A stretch of 64,000 nucleotides of DNA, taken from Sipunculus nudus. Its lineage: Eukaryota > Annelida > Sipuncula > Golfingiida > Sipunculidae. The translations under genes were made by a program, and so were the position numbers. The notes under the pieces are model-generated. The model worked only from the letters and a program-made list of their open reading frames with translations. It was not told the DNA's origin and ran no database searches. Where the stretch lies: positions 95,349,642 to 95,413,641 of the forward strand of contig CM049306.1 of NCBI GenBank assembly GCA_026874595.1, given 5' to 3'. Below, one piece after another: positions 1 to 15,300 of the stretch (within the stretch, counting starts at the first letter, position 1; each line of letters begins with the position of its first letter).

Positions 1-243
1 ACTGAAGGATATTTAATATTTATACCTGGATTCATGCAATTGTTGCTAAGGAATTATTCAGGATTTTTTTCAACGACTGAGCTTTAAGGGTGGATCAGTC
101 AAATTTACGTTTCATAAGTGAAACCATAAAATCATTTAACTGCGCATATATATAGTAACATGTCAATCAAATGCTGACACCATGCCTTGTACATGTGAAC
201 ATTGAGGTACAGTACTAGTTGTCAATATGAGCATATCACTGAC

Positions 244-357
244 CTTGTCCTCCACCTCATCTCCAAACGAGTTCAGCAGCTGCTGAAACTGGGCTGCCAT
301 TACATTAACTCTTGTTTTCAGCTCTGGGAGACAATCTCTGATGTGATGCATAAGTAA
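244..357 (-). CDS. DNM1L: DNM1L exon 8 (start of middle domain)
   Basis: 38 codons starting [20 protein letters not shown] and ending FGDEVEDK, where the family has a conserved [10 protein letters not shown] block. Phase 0 on both sides, acceptor TTACAG, donor GTCAGT. The coding sequence continues outside the window to the left. Confidence 0.95.
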
Positions 358-3300
358 CTGTAACACATATTATTAACGATCAGTAACATCTGACAATATT
401 ATATTAATAAAGGGCAACATCTTCAGAACAACAAGCCATATATATATAAATATTTACTTAAAGGAAAAAAAACAAGGGACCTATGGGTCACTGTGCTCAG
501 CTGACGTTAACCTTGAAGGTAAAAATCTAAAATAATATCAAATGGAGATAAAGTGTAAGAGGAAGAGGTAATAAAGGCCATGGTTGGTTTATATGATTGG
601 TTTGTATTGATGAGCAAGAAATTGTTGCAAAAAATATTTTGTGACCTGACCATGTGTTTCCTAATGTTGAAACTAAAGCATGTGTGCAGTTTGTGAACAA
701 ATGATCTGTACTATTACCATGATCATTAGTTGGTTTTTCGATTAACTGTTGACATTTCAGTAGTTTACACATTTGTTCAATTGAATCTATTTTTTTTGTA
801 TAATATATATTATTAAATATATATGTATTTTTTTTATGATCTCAAATTCTGCTGAGGCAGGAAAATAATGAACAAATGTTTGTATTAAATCCTCATTTTT
901 TTATGGGGTGGTGATATGAGAATAACTGTACACCTGTCACAGCAGGGGATCTCCCCCAGTGACTGTAACAAATCAGAAACCCTGGCATAGCTGACTTCCA
1001 GTGACCTGGAGAGGGACCCTGCATCTGTAATCAAAGCAAGCAACTACAGAAAAAAAATCAATAACTAGCTTAATTTTCAAGCTTTTATTTTCAAATTTCA
1101 GATTTAGACAAACTAAATATTTATGTTTACATGCTGTGAAAATTAAATCAATGGTGCTCACAGGAAAAAAACGTGCCATGGTCAAAGTTGGGCAAAATTT
1201 AAGGCACTGATTTTTTTTTTATGCTAATAACTTAAAAAATTCACAAAATTCAGATCTAATTTTCGGTAAACAATTGAATCTTAATTAAACATAGTTATAT
1301 ACTTGAGAAAATAGACTCTAGTTTCAAAATTTTTCATGTTAAGTGAGTTATTATTTTTCCTGATTTTTTACAAAGTCCATTATGTGTGGGCCCATAACTT
1401 AAAGAATTTACACTTAACAGACTTAATTTCTGGCATGTACATAGGAACTATATAGAGGAATATTTATGGTAAATATGAGGAAAAACAGATGAGTGGTTTT
1501 GATATTAGGCAGTCCTGAAGTATGAAAATAGGATTTTAATAAAAAATTGAGGTTTTTCCTTAATTTCTCAAAGGAATGAAGTCGCAAAGACCCAGTTTTC
1601 GGCTTGGTAGGAGATCTTGGGGACATCTAACATTATGCTGAATTTTGGATTCCTAGGTCTTACGGTTTCTAAACGTGCCACATCTACGGACGGACGGACG
1701 GATGGACGGACAGACGACGGACAATGGACCACGACTATAGCTCAGATGACTTATAGTCAGCTGAGCTAAAAATTTATGGAGATAAAGCTGCCTCCTCATT
1801 TACTGCCAATTTTTTTATCATTATTAAGACGCTTTATTAAACATTAATATTTAAATTATACATCTTCAATTGACATATCATTCATTAGTAAATAATTTAC
1901 AGCAGTGTATTTCTTAAATGGTTTTGAAGAGGTTATTACATATCAACCAACCCTGTTTAGTGTGCGGGCTAGGTAGGCTGTGCCGTTCCTGTTGGCTATA
2001 GATGGGTATTTTTTCTGTAAAAATGATGCTTCATCTTTCAAAGATTCTTTTATAACCTGCAACAAAAAGAGAAATGGTACATATAATAAAAAAGAAGACA
2101 GAGATATACACAAAACCTTGATAAGAAATTAAAATCAAAAGTTAGAAGTAAATCATTACACCAATCACAAAGTATCCACAAACTAGAATACGGGTAGTCG
2201 ACAAGCGACTACGTGTATCCACCAAAATCAGAGAAGGACGGGTGAAGTGAGGCATAGATTGAGTGGCAAGGGTAAATAGAGTTACATGTGTTACATATTA
2301 GAATGGATCTCTGCCACATAAACATGATTGTAGGTGGCGCCATCTCTTATTTGAACGAGAAACTATCCAAGATGTATACACATGCAAAATTTCATGTGGA
2401 AAAGTCAAACCACTGAGGAGATATGTGTGATTTTATCCCACAGCAGACAAACAGATGGACGCTGTGCGAAAATGGCTGCAGGTGGCGCCACCATTTTTGT
2501 GTATGTTATAAAGCTATCCAAGGGCTACATTTGTGCAAAAAATTTTTCCTGATTGGCCAAACGGTTCCAGAGATATAAGCATTAATGTCTGCAGCGTGAA
2601 CGTGAATGTAGGTGGCGCCACCTGTCATAAAATCAAGAAAGCTATCCAGGATATATAAGCATGCCGAATTACAGGTAATTTGGTCAAACCACTGCAGAGA
2701 TATGAGTGATTTTAACCCAAGGCAGACAAACAGATGGACCCTGTGCAAAAATGGCTGCAGGTGGCGCCACCATTTTTTTGTATGTTATAAAGCTATCCAA
2801 GGGGCTACATTTGTGTAAAAAAATTTTCCTGATTGGTTGAACGAGTCCGGAGATATAAGCATGGATGTCTACAGCGTGAACGTGAATGTAGGTGGCGTCA
2901 CCTGTCATAAAATCAAGAAAGCTATTCGGGATGTATACGCATGCCGAATTTTAGGTGAATTAGTCAAACTACTGCAGAGATATGAGTGATTTTAACCTAA
3001 GGCAGATGAACAGATGGACACTTAGCAAACATGGTTGCAGGTTGCACCACCTTTTTTTGTGTATGTTATAAAGCTATCCCAGGGCTACATTTGTGTAAAA
3101 TTTTTTCCTGATCGGTCAAAGGATTCCCGAGATATGTGGGTTTATGTGTGGAAACAGAAGCACAAACGGACGCTGGGCAGAGAGGAAAGGTCAGAGATCA
3201 AGGTCACTTGGTTAGGCACCAGTTCACATGTGACCCAATAATTTGTGTACGTTTCCGAAAAATCCGTCCAGTAGTCTCAGAGGAGTTCTCTGGAAACGAA

Positions 3301-6300
3301 CGCGGCAGCGGAGGCGAAACCCGGTCAAAGACATAGTTTCCGCAAAATTTCGTTTTGGCGGATACAATAACAAATGCTTATAGCAACATTTTATTTACTT
3401 TGAATGTTTAAAAATGCAAGACTTCACAATTATAATCACTAATATAATATATACACCAGTCTGTTTTATCACAACAGCTGTCCAACATTTTAACACAAAA
3501 CTGTGTGATTTCCTGTATGACCCAAGAAACTGATGTATATTATACTGCTTTCATGTATTCCAAAAAATTCCTCCTAACAAAGAGAAACTGTCTTTTTCCT
3601 AGTAACACAGTCATTAGCCTATGCTGATGTTTTTACTGATCACTTTGACAGCATCCACCAGGTTATATGTTCTCTCTCACCTTTTTACTGTTGATATCTG
3701 CCTGACTTCTGTTGACGACGCCAATGATACCAAGTTTGACGGGGATTACTCGACCACACAGCACCTCCATGGCGTCTGTTCCCTGGTCCATCAGGTCTAA
3801 CTTGGTCACCACAGCCAGTGTTCTCCTACCTGTTGGCATTATTTTCTTTTATCATTGACATATACATATTAGAAAATTGTAAATTAGGGTTATAATAATA
3901 TATTATTCACTATATGATACATATTGCAATACTTCTCTCACAATAAATGGTAGGAGAATTTAGGGATATCTGTGTGCTGAATTATGGATTTGTAGGTCCA
4001 ATGGTTTCAAAATGTGCCCAGTTTAGTTATGGATGACAGACAAAGGGCCATCACTAAAGCTCGGACGACTTTTAGTCTGCTTAGCTAAAAATTCTCCTAA
4101 CATGTGAACCACCCTAATGAAGGGTTTTTAAGTTACCTTCATCATGACAAATATTTTACATGAAGGTGACCCTCAAAGTTGGGTCTTTCGCTTTACAACT
4201 GAGCTTCATTGGGTTTCATATGAAAAGATAACAAGGCCTACAGGCCTAATGCGAACCTGTGCATTGGGAAATACACCAGGTATAATGCTTCAACGCTGGA
4301 CAATTACTTCTCATGTATATGAATGGTGCAAGTACTAGACATTTTGAATAAGAAACAATTACACAAACATCACTGCTGAAATTCTGGCATGGGTGCACAC
4401 AACACAAAAATTATTGTAATTGGCACCACCAGTCTTGTATTCAACAAAGCTATCAGAGATATATACATATGCCCTATTTCAGACTGATATATAAAACCCC
4501 TCCTGAAAATAAGCAGGGACACACACTGTGCAAAAATTATTGTAAGTGGCACCACCAGTCTTGTATACGACAAAGCTATTCAATATGTATATATATGCCC
4601 AATTTCAGGCTGATATATCAAATTCCTCTGTAGAAATAAGCAGGCACATACACAGTGCAAAAGTCATTTTAGGTGGCGACATCTGTCTTATGAACGAGAA
4701 AGCCATCAAAGACACATAGACAGGTCAAAATATCAGGCCAATACATCAAAATTACCTTGAGTCTGATGCATGGGGCTGACCAGGCTTAGGTGAGAAAGGC
4801 AGTTGCCCTGAGTGAACTGTGACTAATATGCTGGCTGTCACCAGAAAATCGGTGACAATATGTATGGTGTTTTGTATCATAGTTTAACGAAGTCTGTTCT
4901 CTATTGATATTGACGTGAAGCGTCATCCTATAGTGTTGACAGGTCTTGATTGTATATATATTGTGTATTCTTGTATGAAATCCCATAGGCTATCAGCTGA
5001 TTTATCTGTGTCACGCATTGCGTGTATTACATCTGGTATGTGGGTCGCCATGGTGACGCTAGCAGTCATACTAGATCACATATATCCTTATATGGGACAC
5101 TTGAGCCATAAGCCAATCAAAGAACCGGATCGCCGTACACAGTGCACAGGCGATTGTGACGTCAGAGTTCAGGGAGAGACGCGGGACGCTGCTTCAGTTG
5201 GGTCTGGAAGCTTGAAGAGGCAGCACGCACCCATGGCAGAAAGAACATTGAAACGCTTAAACCCGCCAGGAACGGCATAGAAGCAAGCTTCTACATGAGG
5301 CTAGGGCCCAGCTCACGAGATCACAGCCGTGCTGCCAACAGAGCATCATATTGGCGGTAAAGTAAGTGCGCACGCATCACCTGCCGGCCTAGTTCAGCTT
5401 GACCTAGGTACATAATCGCTGTAAGCCGTGAAACAATTGCTACATGAGTAAGGTCAAGGACTCTAAGCTCATATGTAAACAAAGAGAGCTATTACCATTC
5501 ATGTGAACGTAAACCTACCCGGGTCGCTGTCAAGCAAGATCAGTTGAAGATCGCTAAACTCAGAAAGACTATATGGTACTAACCATATGCTAGATTCTAC
5601 ACAAAACAGTTACCAGAGATCTCTGAAGGAACTGGACTTTATTGATTTTATACAAACCATGGACTCAGTAAATATCCTGTATTTTTAATGTGAAGGACTG
5701 TCGTATTGACACATCAACGCACACACACTCACATCTATGTCTCTGTATGTATTGTCTTGAATTATATTTGTGAATTTAACCTGATGTCTCATAGTTTCTA
5801 TTGATCTTGGTGTATGATTGTCTGGTATTTTTATACACGTCCTTTAAAGAACCTGGAAATGTCACCTGTAATGACCGGGATCTAATTTCTTGATTAGTGA
5901 AATCAAGTGGCGAGCGTAACCCCATCCTATTGTTTTATAGGATATATCTGTTGTAAAGTTATCACGTTAAGTCAGGGGTGACACTGGCTAAGGCTACTGC
6001 ACTGAGTGAACTTATGACCTGCACCTGGCTAGACTGAGTGAACTCTTGACCTGTTGCATAATCTGACACAGTTGGCAATCTGCCAAAGCTATAATAAGAT
6101 CAAGGCTGAACTTTGGTGCCAAATCTGATGCAGTGGGCAGTCTGCTAACACTATAAATAGAATGCAGCTACTGCACTGAGTGAACTCCTGACCCATACCT
6201 GGCTGCACTGAGTGAACTCTTGACCTGTTGCCTAATCTGATACAGTTGGCAGTCTGCCAAAGCTATAAATAGATTGAGACTGACCTCTAGCCTGTTGCCA

Positions 6301-9300
6301 AGTCTGAAATAGTAGCCACACCACTGCATAAGCTCATGAAGGGGCCCTGCCCTGAGGGGCATGACACCCATGAGGTGATCACATGGTGCCCATGAGGTGT
6401 TCACATGTTGCCCATGAGGTGATCACATGCAACCCATGAGGTGATCACATGCCTTGAGCTTGGCTGCACTGATTGAACTCTTGACCTAAATCTGGCTGCA
6501 CTGAATGAACTCTTGATCTGTTGCCAAATCTGAAACAATTGGCAGTTTCTCAACCTATTTAAAGATACAGACACAATCTTGGAGTGTTGGTGAATTTGTT
6601 TACACATACTGAAAGACTTTGGCTAAAATGCTTTTTTTTCAAGCTGACATATTCATAAACTTTTTATCAAAATATTTAGAATAATAAAAGATGCAGTTCT
6701 TTCATTGTTAAAGGTCCAATAATTCTGCCAAAAATCATTCAAGTAAACTTGAACAAAGGCCACCTAAGAATAATTTTTGTGCAATGTTACAGAAGTTATA
6801 ATTGAAACAATAATTTTGTAGAAGAACAGGTTTTGCAGTCCTCAGTTTGAAATAGACATAATAATGGCCATAAGACCAACAAAAGGGTTTCTGATATGAT
6901 TGAAAGAACCATGTCCTAGGATAATTCTTTTAAAAAATATAACGATTCAACTTGACAGTTTCATCATAAACATTTTACGCTGAAAGAGGCTAAAATTATG
7001 AGGTTTTTGCCCATAAAAAACAGGTCAATGTAGGTGGCACCACAAAATCTGCAACTTCAAATATGAGTCATGTGACCAACATTTGCACAATACTTGGTAA
7101 TGCTAGCTTCTGTCATTTCTGAGATTACTATGTCAGTATGCTTACTTGGCCAAATGACTGTTCAAATTCATGTAACTCCACTAAAATTCATCAAATGCAA
7201 ACCATTTGAACAAACTTGAGAGGGCTTGCCTCTGGGATCATTTCTGCAAAATATTGAACAATATGGCTGGACTGTTTACAAGAAGAAGACTTTTAAAGGT
7301 TTTTCAGCTTTTTCCCTATAAAATCTAAGTAAACGCAGATAGCAAAACAAGTGACCCAGGGGTCATGACGCTCAGCTGACCAGGAAGACATTGACAAAAG
7401 TAATTTTATCATCTGAATGTCAAATGTGAATGAAATACTTTTTCCAAACTTGACCTTTTGTATAAAATCATCCAATATTCATTGGGGTACTATGGAGCTC
7501 TGTAGCATGAAGGATATGGGTAACAGACACCTATTTTCAAGGTTTACAAGATGACTTTTCAGGGGTCTCCCAGCATGTCAAAAAATAAAATTCTAGGTCC
7601 AGTCATTATGATTTGTGGCCTGTTAACAGATGACCAAATGTTTAAAGGTCTCAAAAATCAGAAAAAAAAATTCTTAAAAAATCAAAATACAGGTGGCACC
7701 ACCAGTCTACAGAAACTGATGAAACAAGCCATTATCAATACAAATGTAGACAATCATGGTGATCAATGCATTAGTTATTGTATCAATTTTTGCATTATTC
7801 TGGGAGGAACTTCCGAGCCTCATAGCTGAAAGGATATCAGTAACAGAGACCTTGTATCAGGTTTCCATATAGACTTTTTATGACCGTCCTTGCATGTCAT
7901 GACAGAAGATTCTAGGTCCAGTTGATATGATTTGTGCCCTGTTAACAGATGACCAAATCTTAAAAGGTTTCAAAAATAGAGAAAAAAAACTTTAAAAAAT
8001 CGAAAAAATACAGGTTGCGCCACCAGAATGCAGAAACTGATGAAACATTTCATGATCAATATCCATGCAAAGAATCATGGTGATCAATATAATAATTGTT
8101 CAGATACTTGAGCTTTTGTATCAAATTTTCCATTATTCTGGGGGGTACTTCGGAGCCCCATAGCTCAAGAGGTTATGGGTAACAGAGACCTAATTTCAAG
8201 TTTTTAAGGAGACTTTTCATGGGCCTCTCAGCATGTCAAGAGAGAAGATTCTAGGTCCAGTTGTTACGATTTGTGCCATGTTAACAGATGACCGCATCTT
8301 ATGAGTCTTCAAAAATAGAGAAAAAAATTCGTAAAAATAAAAAAAAATACAGGTGGCACCACCATACTGCAGAAACTGATGACACATTCCATGATCAATA
8401 TCCATGCAAAGAATCATGGTGATCAATGCAATAGTTGTTTAGATACTTGAGCTTTTGTATCAAATTTTCCATTATTCTTGGGGGTACTTCGGAGCCCCAT
8501 AGCTCAAAGGTTATGGGTAACAGAGACCTAATTTCAGATTTCCAAAGAGACTTTTTATGGGCCTCCCTGCATGTCAAGAGAGAAGATTCTAGGTGTAGTC
8601 GTTACGATTTGTGCCCTGTTAACAGATGGCCACATCTTCAAAGGTCTCGAAAAAAGAGAAAAAAAATTCGTAAAAATTTGAAAAAAATAGAGGTGGCGCA
8701 CCCTCTCTGCAGAAACTGATGGAACAGCTCATGATCAATATGTATGCCAAAAATCATGACCATCAGTGTTGTAGTTATTGAGATACTGCACTTTTTGTAT
8801 CAAATTTTCCATTATTCTGGAGGGTATTTTGGAGCCATACAGCCTAAAGAATATGGGTAACAGAGACCTAATTTCAGGTTTCCATGGAGAATTTTCATGG
8901 GTCTCCCTGTGTGTCAAGAATGAAGATTCTAGGTCCAGTTTTTATGATTTGTGCCCTGTTAACAGATGTTCATATATTTAAAGGTCTCAAAAATAGATAA
9001 AACATTCGTAAAAAAAAACCCGAACAAATACAGGTTGTGCCACCAGTCTGCAGGAACTGATGGAACACCTCTTGATCAATAGTTATGCCACAAATCATGA
9101 CCATCAGTGAAGTAGTTATTGAGATATTGAAGTTTTTGTATGAAATTTTTGACTACTCTGGGGGGTACTTTGGGGTCCCATAGCTCGAAGGATATGGGTA
9201 ACAGAGACCTAATTTCTGGTTTCCATGGAGACTTTTCATAGGTCTCTCAGTGTATTGAGAATGAAGATTCTAGGTCCAGTCGTTACGATTTGTGCCATGC

Positions 9301-12300
9301 TAACAAATGACAGCATCCTTAAAGGTCTCAAAAATAGAAGAAGAAATCGTAAAAAAATCAAACAATATAGGTGGCGCCACCAGTCTGCAGGAACTGATGG
9401 AACATCTCATAATCAATATGTATGCCAAAAATCATGACCATCAGTGATGTAGTTATTCAGATATTGAAGTTTTTGTATGAAATTTTTGACTACTCTGGGG
9501 GGGTACTTTGGGGCCCCATAGCTCGAAGGATATGGGTAACAGAGACCTTATTTCTGGTTCCATGGAGACTTTTCATACGTCTTCTAGTGTGTCAAGAATG
9601 AAGATTCTAGGTCCAGTCGTTACGATTTGTGCCATGCTAACAGATGACAGCATCCTTAAAGGTCTCAAAAATAGAGGAAAAAATCGTAAAAAATCGAACG
9701 ATACAGGTGGCCCCACCAGTCTGCAGGAACAGATGACACATCTCATGATCAATAGTTATGCCAAAGAATCATGACCATCAGTCAAGTAGTTAATGAGATA
9801 TTGAAGTTTTGTATGAAATTTTTTACTTTTCTTGGGCGTACTTTAGGGCTCCATAGCTCGAAGAATATGGGTAACAGAGACCTAATTTTGGTTTCCATGG
9901 AGACTTTTCGTAGGTCTCTCAGTGTGTCGAGAATGAAGATTCTAGGTCCAGTCATAATGATTTGTGCCACGTTAACAGATGACAGCATCCTTAAAAACAG
10001 AGGAAAAAATCGTAAAAAATCGAACAATACAGATGGCGCCACAAGTCTGCAGGAACTGATGGAACATCTCATAATCAATATGTATGCCAAAAAACATGAC
10101 CATCAGTGATGTAGTTATTGAGATATTGAAGTTTTTGTATGAAATTTTTGACTACTCTGGGGGGGGGGGTACTTTGGGGCCCAATAGCTCGAAGGATATG
10201 GTTAACAGAGACCTAATTTCTGGTTTCCAAGGATATTTTTCATGGACCTCTCAGTGTGTCAAGAATGAAGATTCTAGGTCCAGTCGTTACGATTTGTGCC
10301 ATGCTAACAGATGACAGCATCCTTAAAGGTCTCATAAAATAGAGGAAAAAATCGTAAAAAAACGAACGATAAAGGTGGCACCACCAGTCTGCAGGAAGTG
10401 ATGACACATCTCATGATCAATAGTTATGCCACAAATCATGACCATCAGTCAAGTAGTTAATGAGATATTGAAGTTTTTGTATGAAATTTTTTACTTTTCT
10501 TGGGGGTACTTTGGGGCTCCATAGCTCGAAGAATATGGGTAACAGAGACCTAATTTCTGGTTTCCATGGAGACTTTTCATAGGTCTCTCAGTGTGTTGAG
10601 AATGAAGATTCTAGGTCCATTCGTTATGATTTGTGCCACGTTAACAGATGACAGCATCCTTAAAGGTCTCAAAAATAGAGGAAAAAAATCGTAAAAAATT
10701 GAAAAATACAGGTGGCGCCACAAGTCTGCAGGAACTGATGGAACATCTCATGATCAATATGTATGCCAAAAATCATGACCATAAGTGATGTAGTTATTGA
10801 GATATTGAAGTTTTTGTATGAAATTTTTGACTACTCTGGGGGGGGGGGGGGTACTTAAGGGCCCCATAGCTCGAAGGATATGGGTAACAGAGACCTAATT
10901 TCTGGTTTCCAAGGATATTTTTCATGGACCTCACAGTGTGTCAAGAATTAAGATTCTAGGTCCAGTCTTTACGATTTGTGCCTTGTTAACAGATGTTTAC
11001 ATTTTGAAAGGTCTCAAAAATAGAGAAAAAAATTCGTAAAAAATTAAACGATACAGGTGGCGCCACTAGTCTGCAGGAAGTGATGGAACATCTCACGATG
11101 AATATGTATGCCAAAAATCATGACCATCAGTCAAGTATTTAATGAGATATTGAAGTTTTTGTATGAAATTTTTTACTTTTCTGGGGGGTAGTTTGGGGCC
11201 CCATAGCTGGAAGGATATGGGTAACAGAGACCTAATTTCTGGTTTCCATGGAGACTTTTCATAGGTCTCTCAGTGTGTCGAGAATGAAGATTCTAAGTCC
11301 AGTCGTTAAGATTTGTGCAATGTTAACAGATGTTCACATTTTTAAAGGTCTCAAAAATAGAGAAAAAAATTCGTAAAAAGTCGAAAAATACAGGTGGCGC
11401 CACCAGTCTTCAGGAACTGATGGAACCTCTCATGATCAATATGTATGCCAAAAATCATGACCATCAGTCAAGTAGTTAATGAGATATTGAAGTTTTTGTA
11501 TGAAATTTTGGACTTTTCTGGGGGGGTACTTTGGGGCCCCATAGCTCAAAGGATATGGGTAACAGAGACCTAATTTCTGGTTTCCATGGAGACTTTTTAT
11601 AGGTCTCTTAGTGTGTCGAGAATGAAGATTCTAGGTCCAGTCGTTACGATTTGTGCCTTGTTAACAGATGTTCACATTTTTAAAGGTCTCAAAAATAGAG
11701 AAAAAAATTCGTAAACAAGGGACCTATGGGTCACGACGCTCAGCTGTTATATATGATAAAAAATATTATTTAGAAATGAGGCACATGCTGGTTTTGTGTG
11801 GTAATTAATATAAGCTGTATTATGAGTTGTTGTTGTTTAGCTTATGTATGATTTTGATAGTACCTTTGGAGACAGGGAAGAGGATTGATTTCATTTATTT
11901 TATTAACAAATGGAGTACTATTGTCACACAGATTTTGACTTGGCCATATAAATTATAAGCAGAACATATAATATAAGAGTTTAACTATTTATTAAAAAAA
12001 AATACAAATATTGTCCCAAATATAATTTTTATTAAAAATAATAAGAGAATCATATGATTTTTTAAAATGAAATATAACTGATATGATTATTAAAATAATA
12101 TTAAAGAATATATTCATGAATGCATTCATGAATACATTTTGAAAGTATTTGCACGGGTATTCATATATTTTCATTTTTACCTGAATTCCCATTCTTTATC
12201 CAAGAAATTTTATAATGGAGTACAAAATCATATTCGTATTTAAATACAATTACAAAGTATTTGCACCATGTCTGGAATTTATTCAGTTTTCACCAAACAA

Positions 12301-15300
12301 TGATGTTGAGAATCCAGAATATACCAAATTCACACATTTAAATAATGATCATAAGTATCTGGTGTTATGGCTTTTATTTATATTAAAAAATAACTGTAAA
12401 AAATTCATTTTGGACTAATTTCACATCAATGTACACACTAGACACAGCAGGAATCTAGATTAATATTATCAACTGCATCTTTGTCTAATTTCCTTCATAT
12501 GATCCCTAATGATTAGTAATGAATAGTATGATTTACTTCTTTATCATTAAAACTGAACTGAAAAATGCCATAGGTGACTGCATGGTGTTATTTGGAATAT
12601 GTGACATTCTACCCATCGATACAAGATTCTTATATCATCAGTAACTGCAAGTTAATTTCCTGTTATTATAAACTAACAAATTCCTTTTCTATTTTTCTTT
12701 AATTTGTTATTAAAAACCAATAAAAATTTATTAATTTATTGTTTTTTGTTATGTTGTTGGTTAAAACTACTAGATGAGTTGGGTTGGACACCTGGATCAA
12801 CTGTGGCTTGCCATAAGCTGCCTGGATTCCATGTATGCCTCGCCTCAAGCGTGCATAATTTGATGAAAGGTCAACAAGGTCAACATACAGGTGACTCAAG
12901 AGGGGCTGGAGAGAGCCAAAGTCTGACAGGGTCTCATAAAAAATATTAATAAAAGCTACAATTTTTGGCCAATTTCTTTCAGCTTTTTTAAACTAAAAAG
13001 CTGAAATGCTTATGTGTGCATGATATGAAAATTATATCAACAGTGCTCACGGGAAACAAACGTGCCATGGTCACAGTTGGGCAAAATTTAAGGTACAAAT
13101 TTTATATTTATACTAAATAAAATTTGAAAAATTCAGAACTAATTTTGGGTATTCAATTGAATCTTGATTAAATAATGTTACATCCCTGACAAAAAAATCT
13201 CTAGCTTCAGCAAAGCTCTTGTAAAGGGAGTAAATATATTTCTTGATTTTTTACAAAGTGCATTATGTTTGGGCCCATAACTTAAATCAATTACACAATA
13301 CTTACATCATTCTGGCATGTGCATAGAGAATGAAAAATATGTATATTATTTATGATTAAAGTCAGATCAGTGGTTTTGATATTAGGCAGTCTTGAAGTGT
13401 AACAATGGGTTTTTAATGGAAAAATGAAGTTTTTCATTAATATCTCTAATGTCCTAGTGACCAAATTCTTGGCATGGTAGGGCATTTTGTAGATATCTAA
13501 CTGTATGCCGAATTTAAGGAACTTAGAGCTGAAGCTGGGGAGCTGAGCTCTTGCAAACTGCATAACACTAGCTTGATGTAAACAATATGTTACACTGTGC
13601 TTGAAAACTTGATTAAAATCTACAGTTTTTGATCAACTGGTTTCAAATTTTTGGTGTTAACAGGTGAAATGCTAACAAAAACATGCTGTGAAAATTAAAT
13701 CCACAGTATTTACAGGAAAAAAACGTGCCATGGACAAAGTTGGGCAAAATTTAAGGTACCAATTTTTTATTTTTATTAATATTTTAGAAAATTTAAAAGA
13801 TTTTCATCTAATTTTGGGTATACAATTTAATTTTTATTAATTAAAGTTATATTACTGGAAAAAAGGTCAATAGCATTAACATTTTTTGTGTTAAGTGATC
13901 AAATATCTTTTCTGATTTTTTACAAAATGCATTATGTTTGGGCCCATAAATTTTTTAAAATTAAATAATACAGACATAATTTCTGGCATGTACATAGAAA
14001 CTATATAGAGGAATATTTATGGTAAATATGAGGTAAAACAAATGAGTGGTTTTGATATTAGGCAGTCCTGAAGTGTGAAAATAGGTTTTTAATAAAAAAT
14101 TGAGGTTTTTCCTTAATTTCTCAAAGGAAAGAAGTTGCAAACACCCAGTTTTCGGCTTGGTAGGAGATCTTGGGGACATCTCACATTATGCCGAATTTTG
14201 GATTCCTAGGTCTTACGGTTTCAAAATGTGCCACATCTACGGACGGACGGACGGACAGACAGACGGACGACGGACAAAAGACCACGACTATAGCTCAGAT
14301 GACTTAGAGTCAGCTGAACTAAAAATCGAAAAATACAGGTGGCGCCACTAGTCTTCAGGAACTGATGGAACCTCTCATGATCAATATGTATGCCAAAAAT
14401 CATGACCATCAGTCAAGTAGTTAATGAGATATTGAAGTTTTTGTATGAAATTTTGGACTTTTCTGGAGGGTACTTCGGAGCCCCATAGCTCAGAGGTTAT
14501 GGGTAGCAGAGACCTAATTTCTGGTTTCCAAGGAGATTTTTCATGGTACTCCCTGGATGTCAAGTTAGAAGATTCCAGGTCCAGTGGTTACGATTTGTGC
14601 CTGGTTAACGGACAGACAGACGGACAGACGGACAGACAGACGGACAGACAGACAGACGGACGACGGACAAAGAGTGATCGCTATAGCTCAGATGACTTTC
14701 AGTCAGCTGAGCTAAAAAAAAATAAGCTGAATCCCACAACATTTGATATATGACAGTCTATTGCATAAACTCTGGGGATGGTAGCTCCTTCTATTCCTGA
14801 GAAATTACGGGTTAATGTACAGATGACCAATGACCCCCGTACAAAAAAAGGTCAATGCAGGTTGCGCCACCAATACCTGAATTTCATATATGACTTGTGT
14901 GACCAACACTGGCATAAAATTTGGTGACAGCTCCGGCCGTTTCTGAGACTGTCATTTTAGTATGCTTTCTTGACAGATGACTAAGTTCAACTTCCTGTAA
15001 CTCAGCCAAAATTCACTGAACTTGAACCATTCAAACAAACTTGAGAGAGATGTTATAAAAAATTATTTTTGTGAAATATTGAACAATTTGGCTTTACAGT
15101 TTTGGAGGAGAAGATTTTTAAAGGTTTTTTTTACCTTTTTCTCTATAAAATCTAAGAAAATGCAGAGTTTTTCAGATGGCTATTTTTTTGCATTAAATTT
15201 CATGATGCTAGCTCCAGTCCTTTTTGAAATAGTATGGGTTAACGTACAGACGGGGGACGCCGCCACACCATCTCATTAGCTCAGAGGTTTGCTAAACATT

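Noticed and set aside
4915-5280. 121-codon plus-strand open frame
   Set aside because: Lies wholly inside the solo LTR (4836-5983), crosses its expected regulatory region and has no recognisable domain.
7551-10314. Open frames of 60-112 codons, some with similar peptides
   Set aside because: Artefacts of the ~340-bp family C array; stops fall at variable positions and no coding bias is seen.
7500-11715. CRISPR-like regular repeats
   Set aside because: Units are ~340 bp with no short repeat/unique spacer alternation and the genome is eukaryotic.
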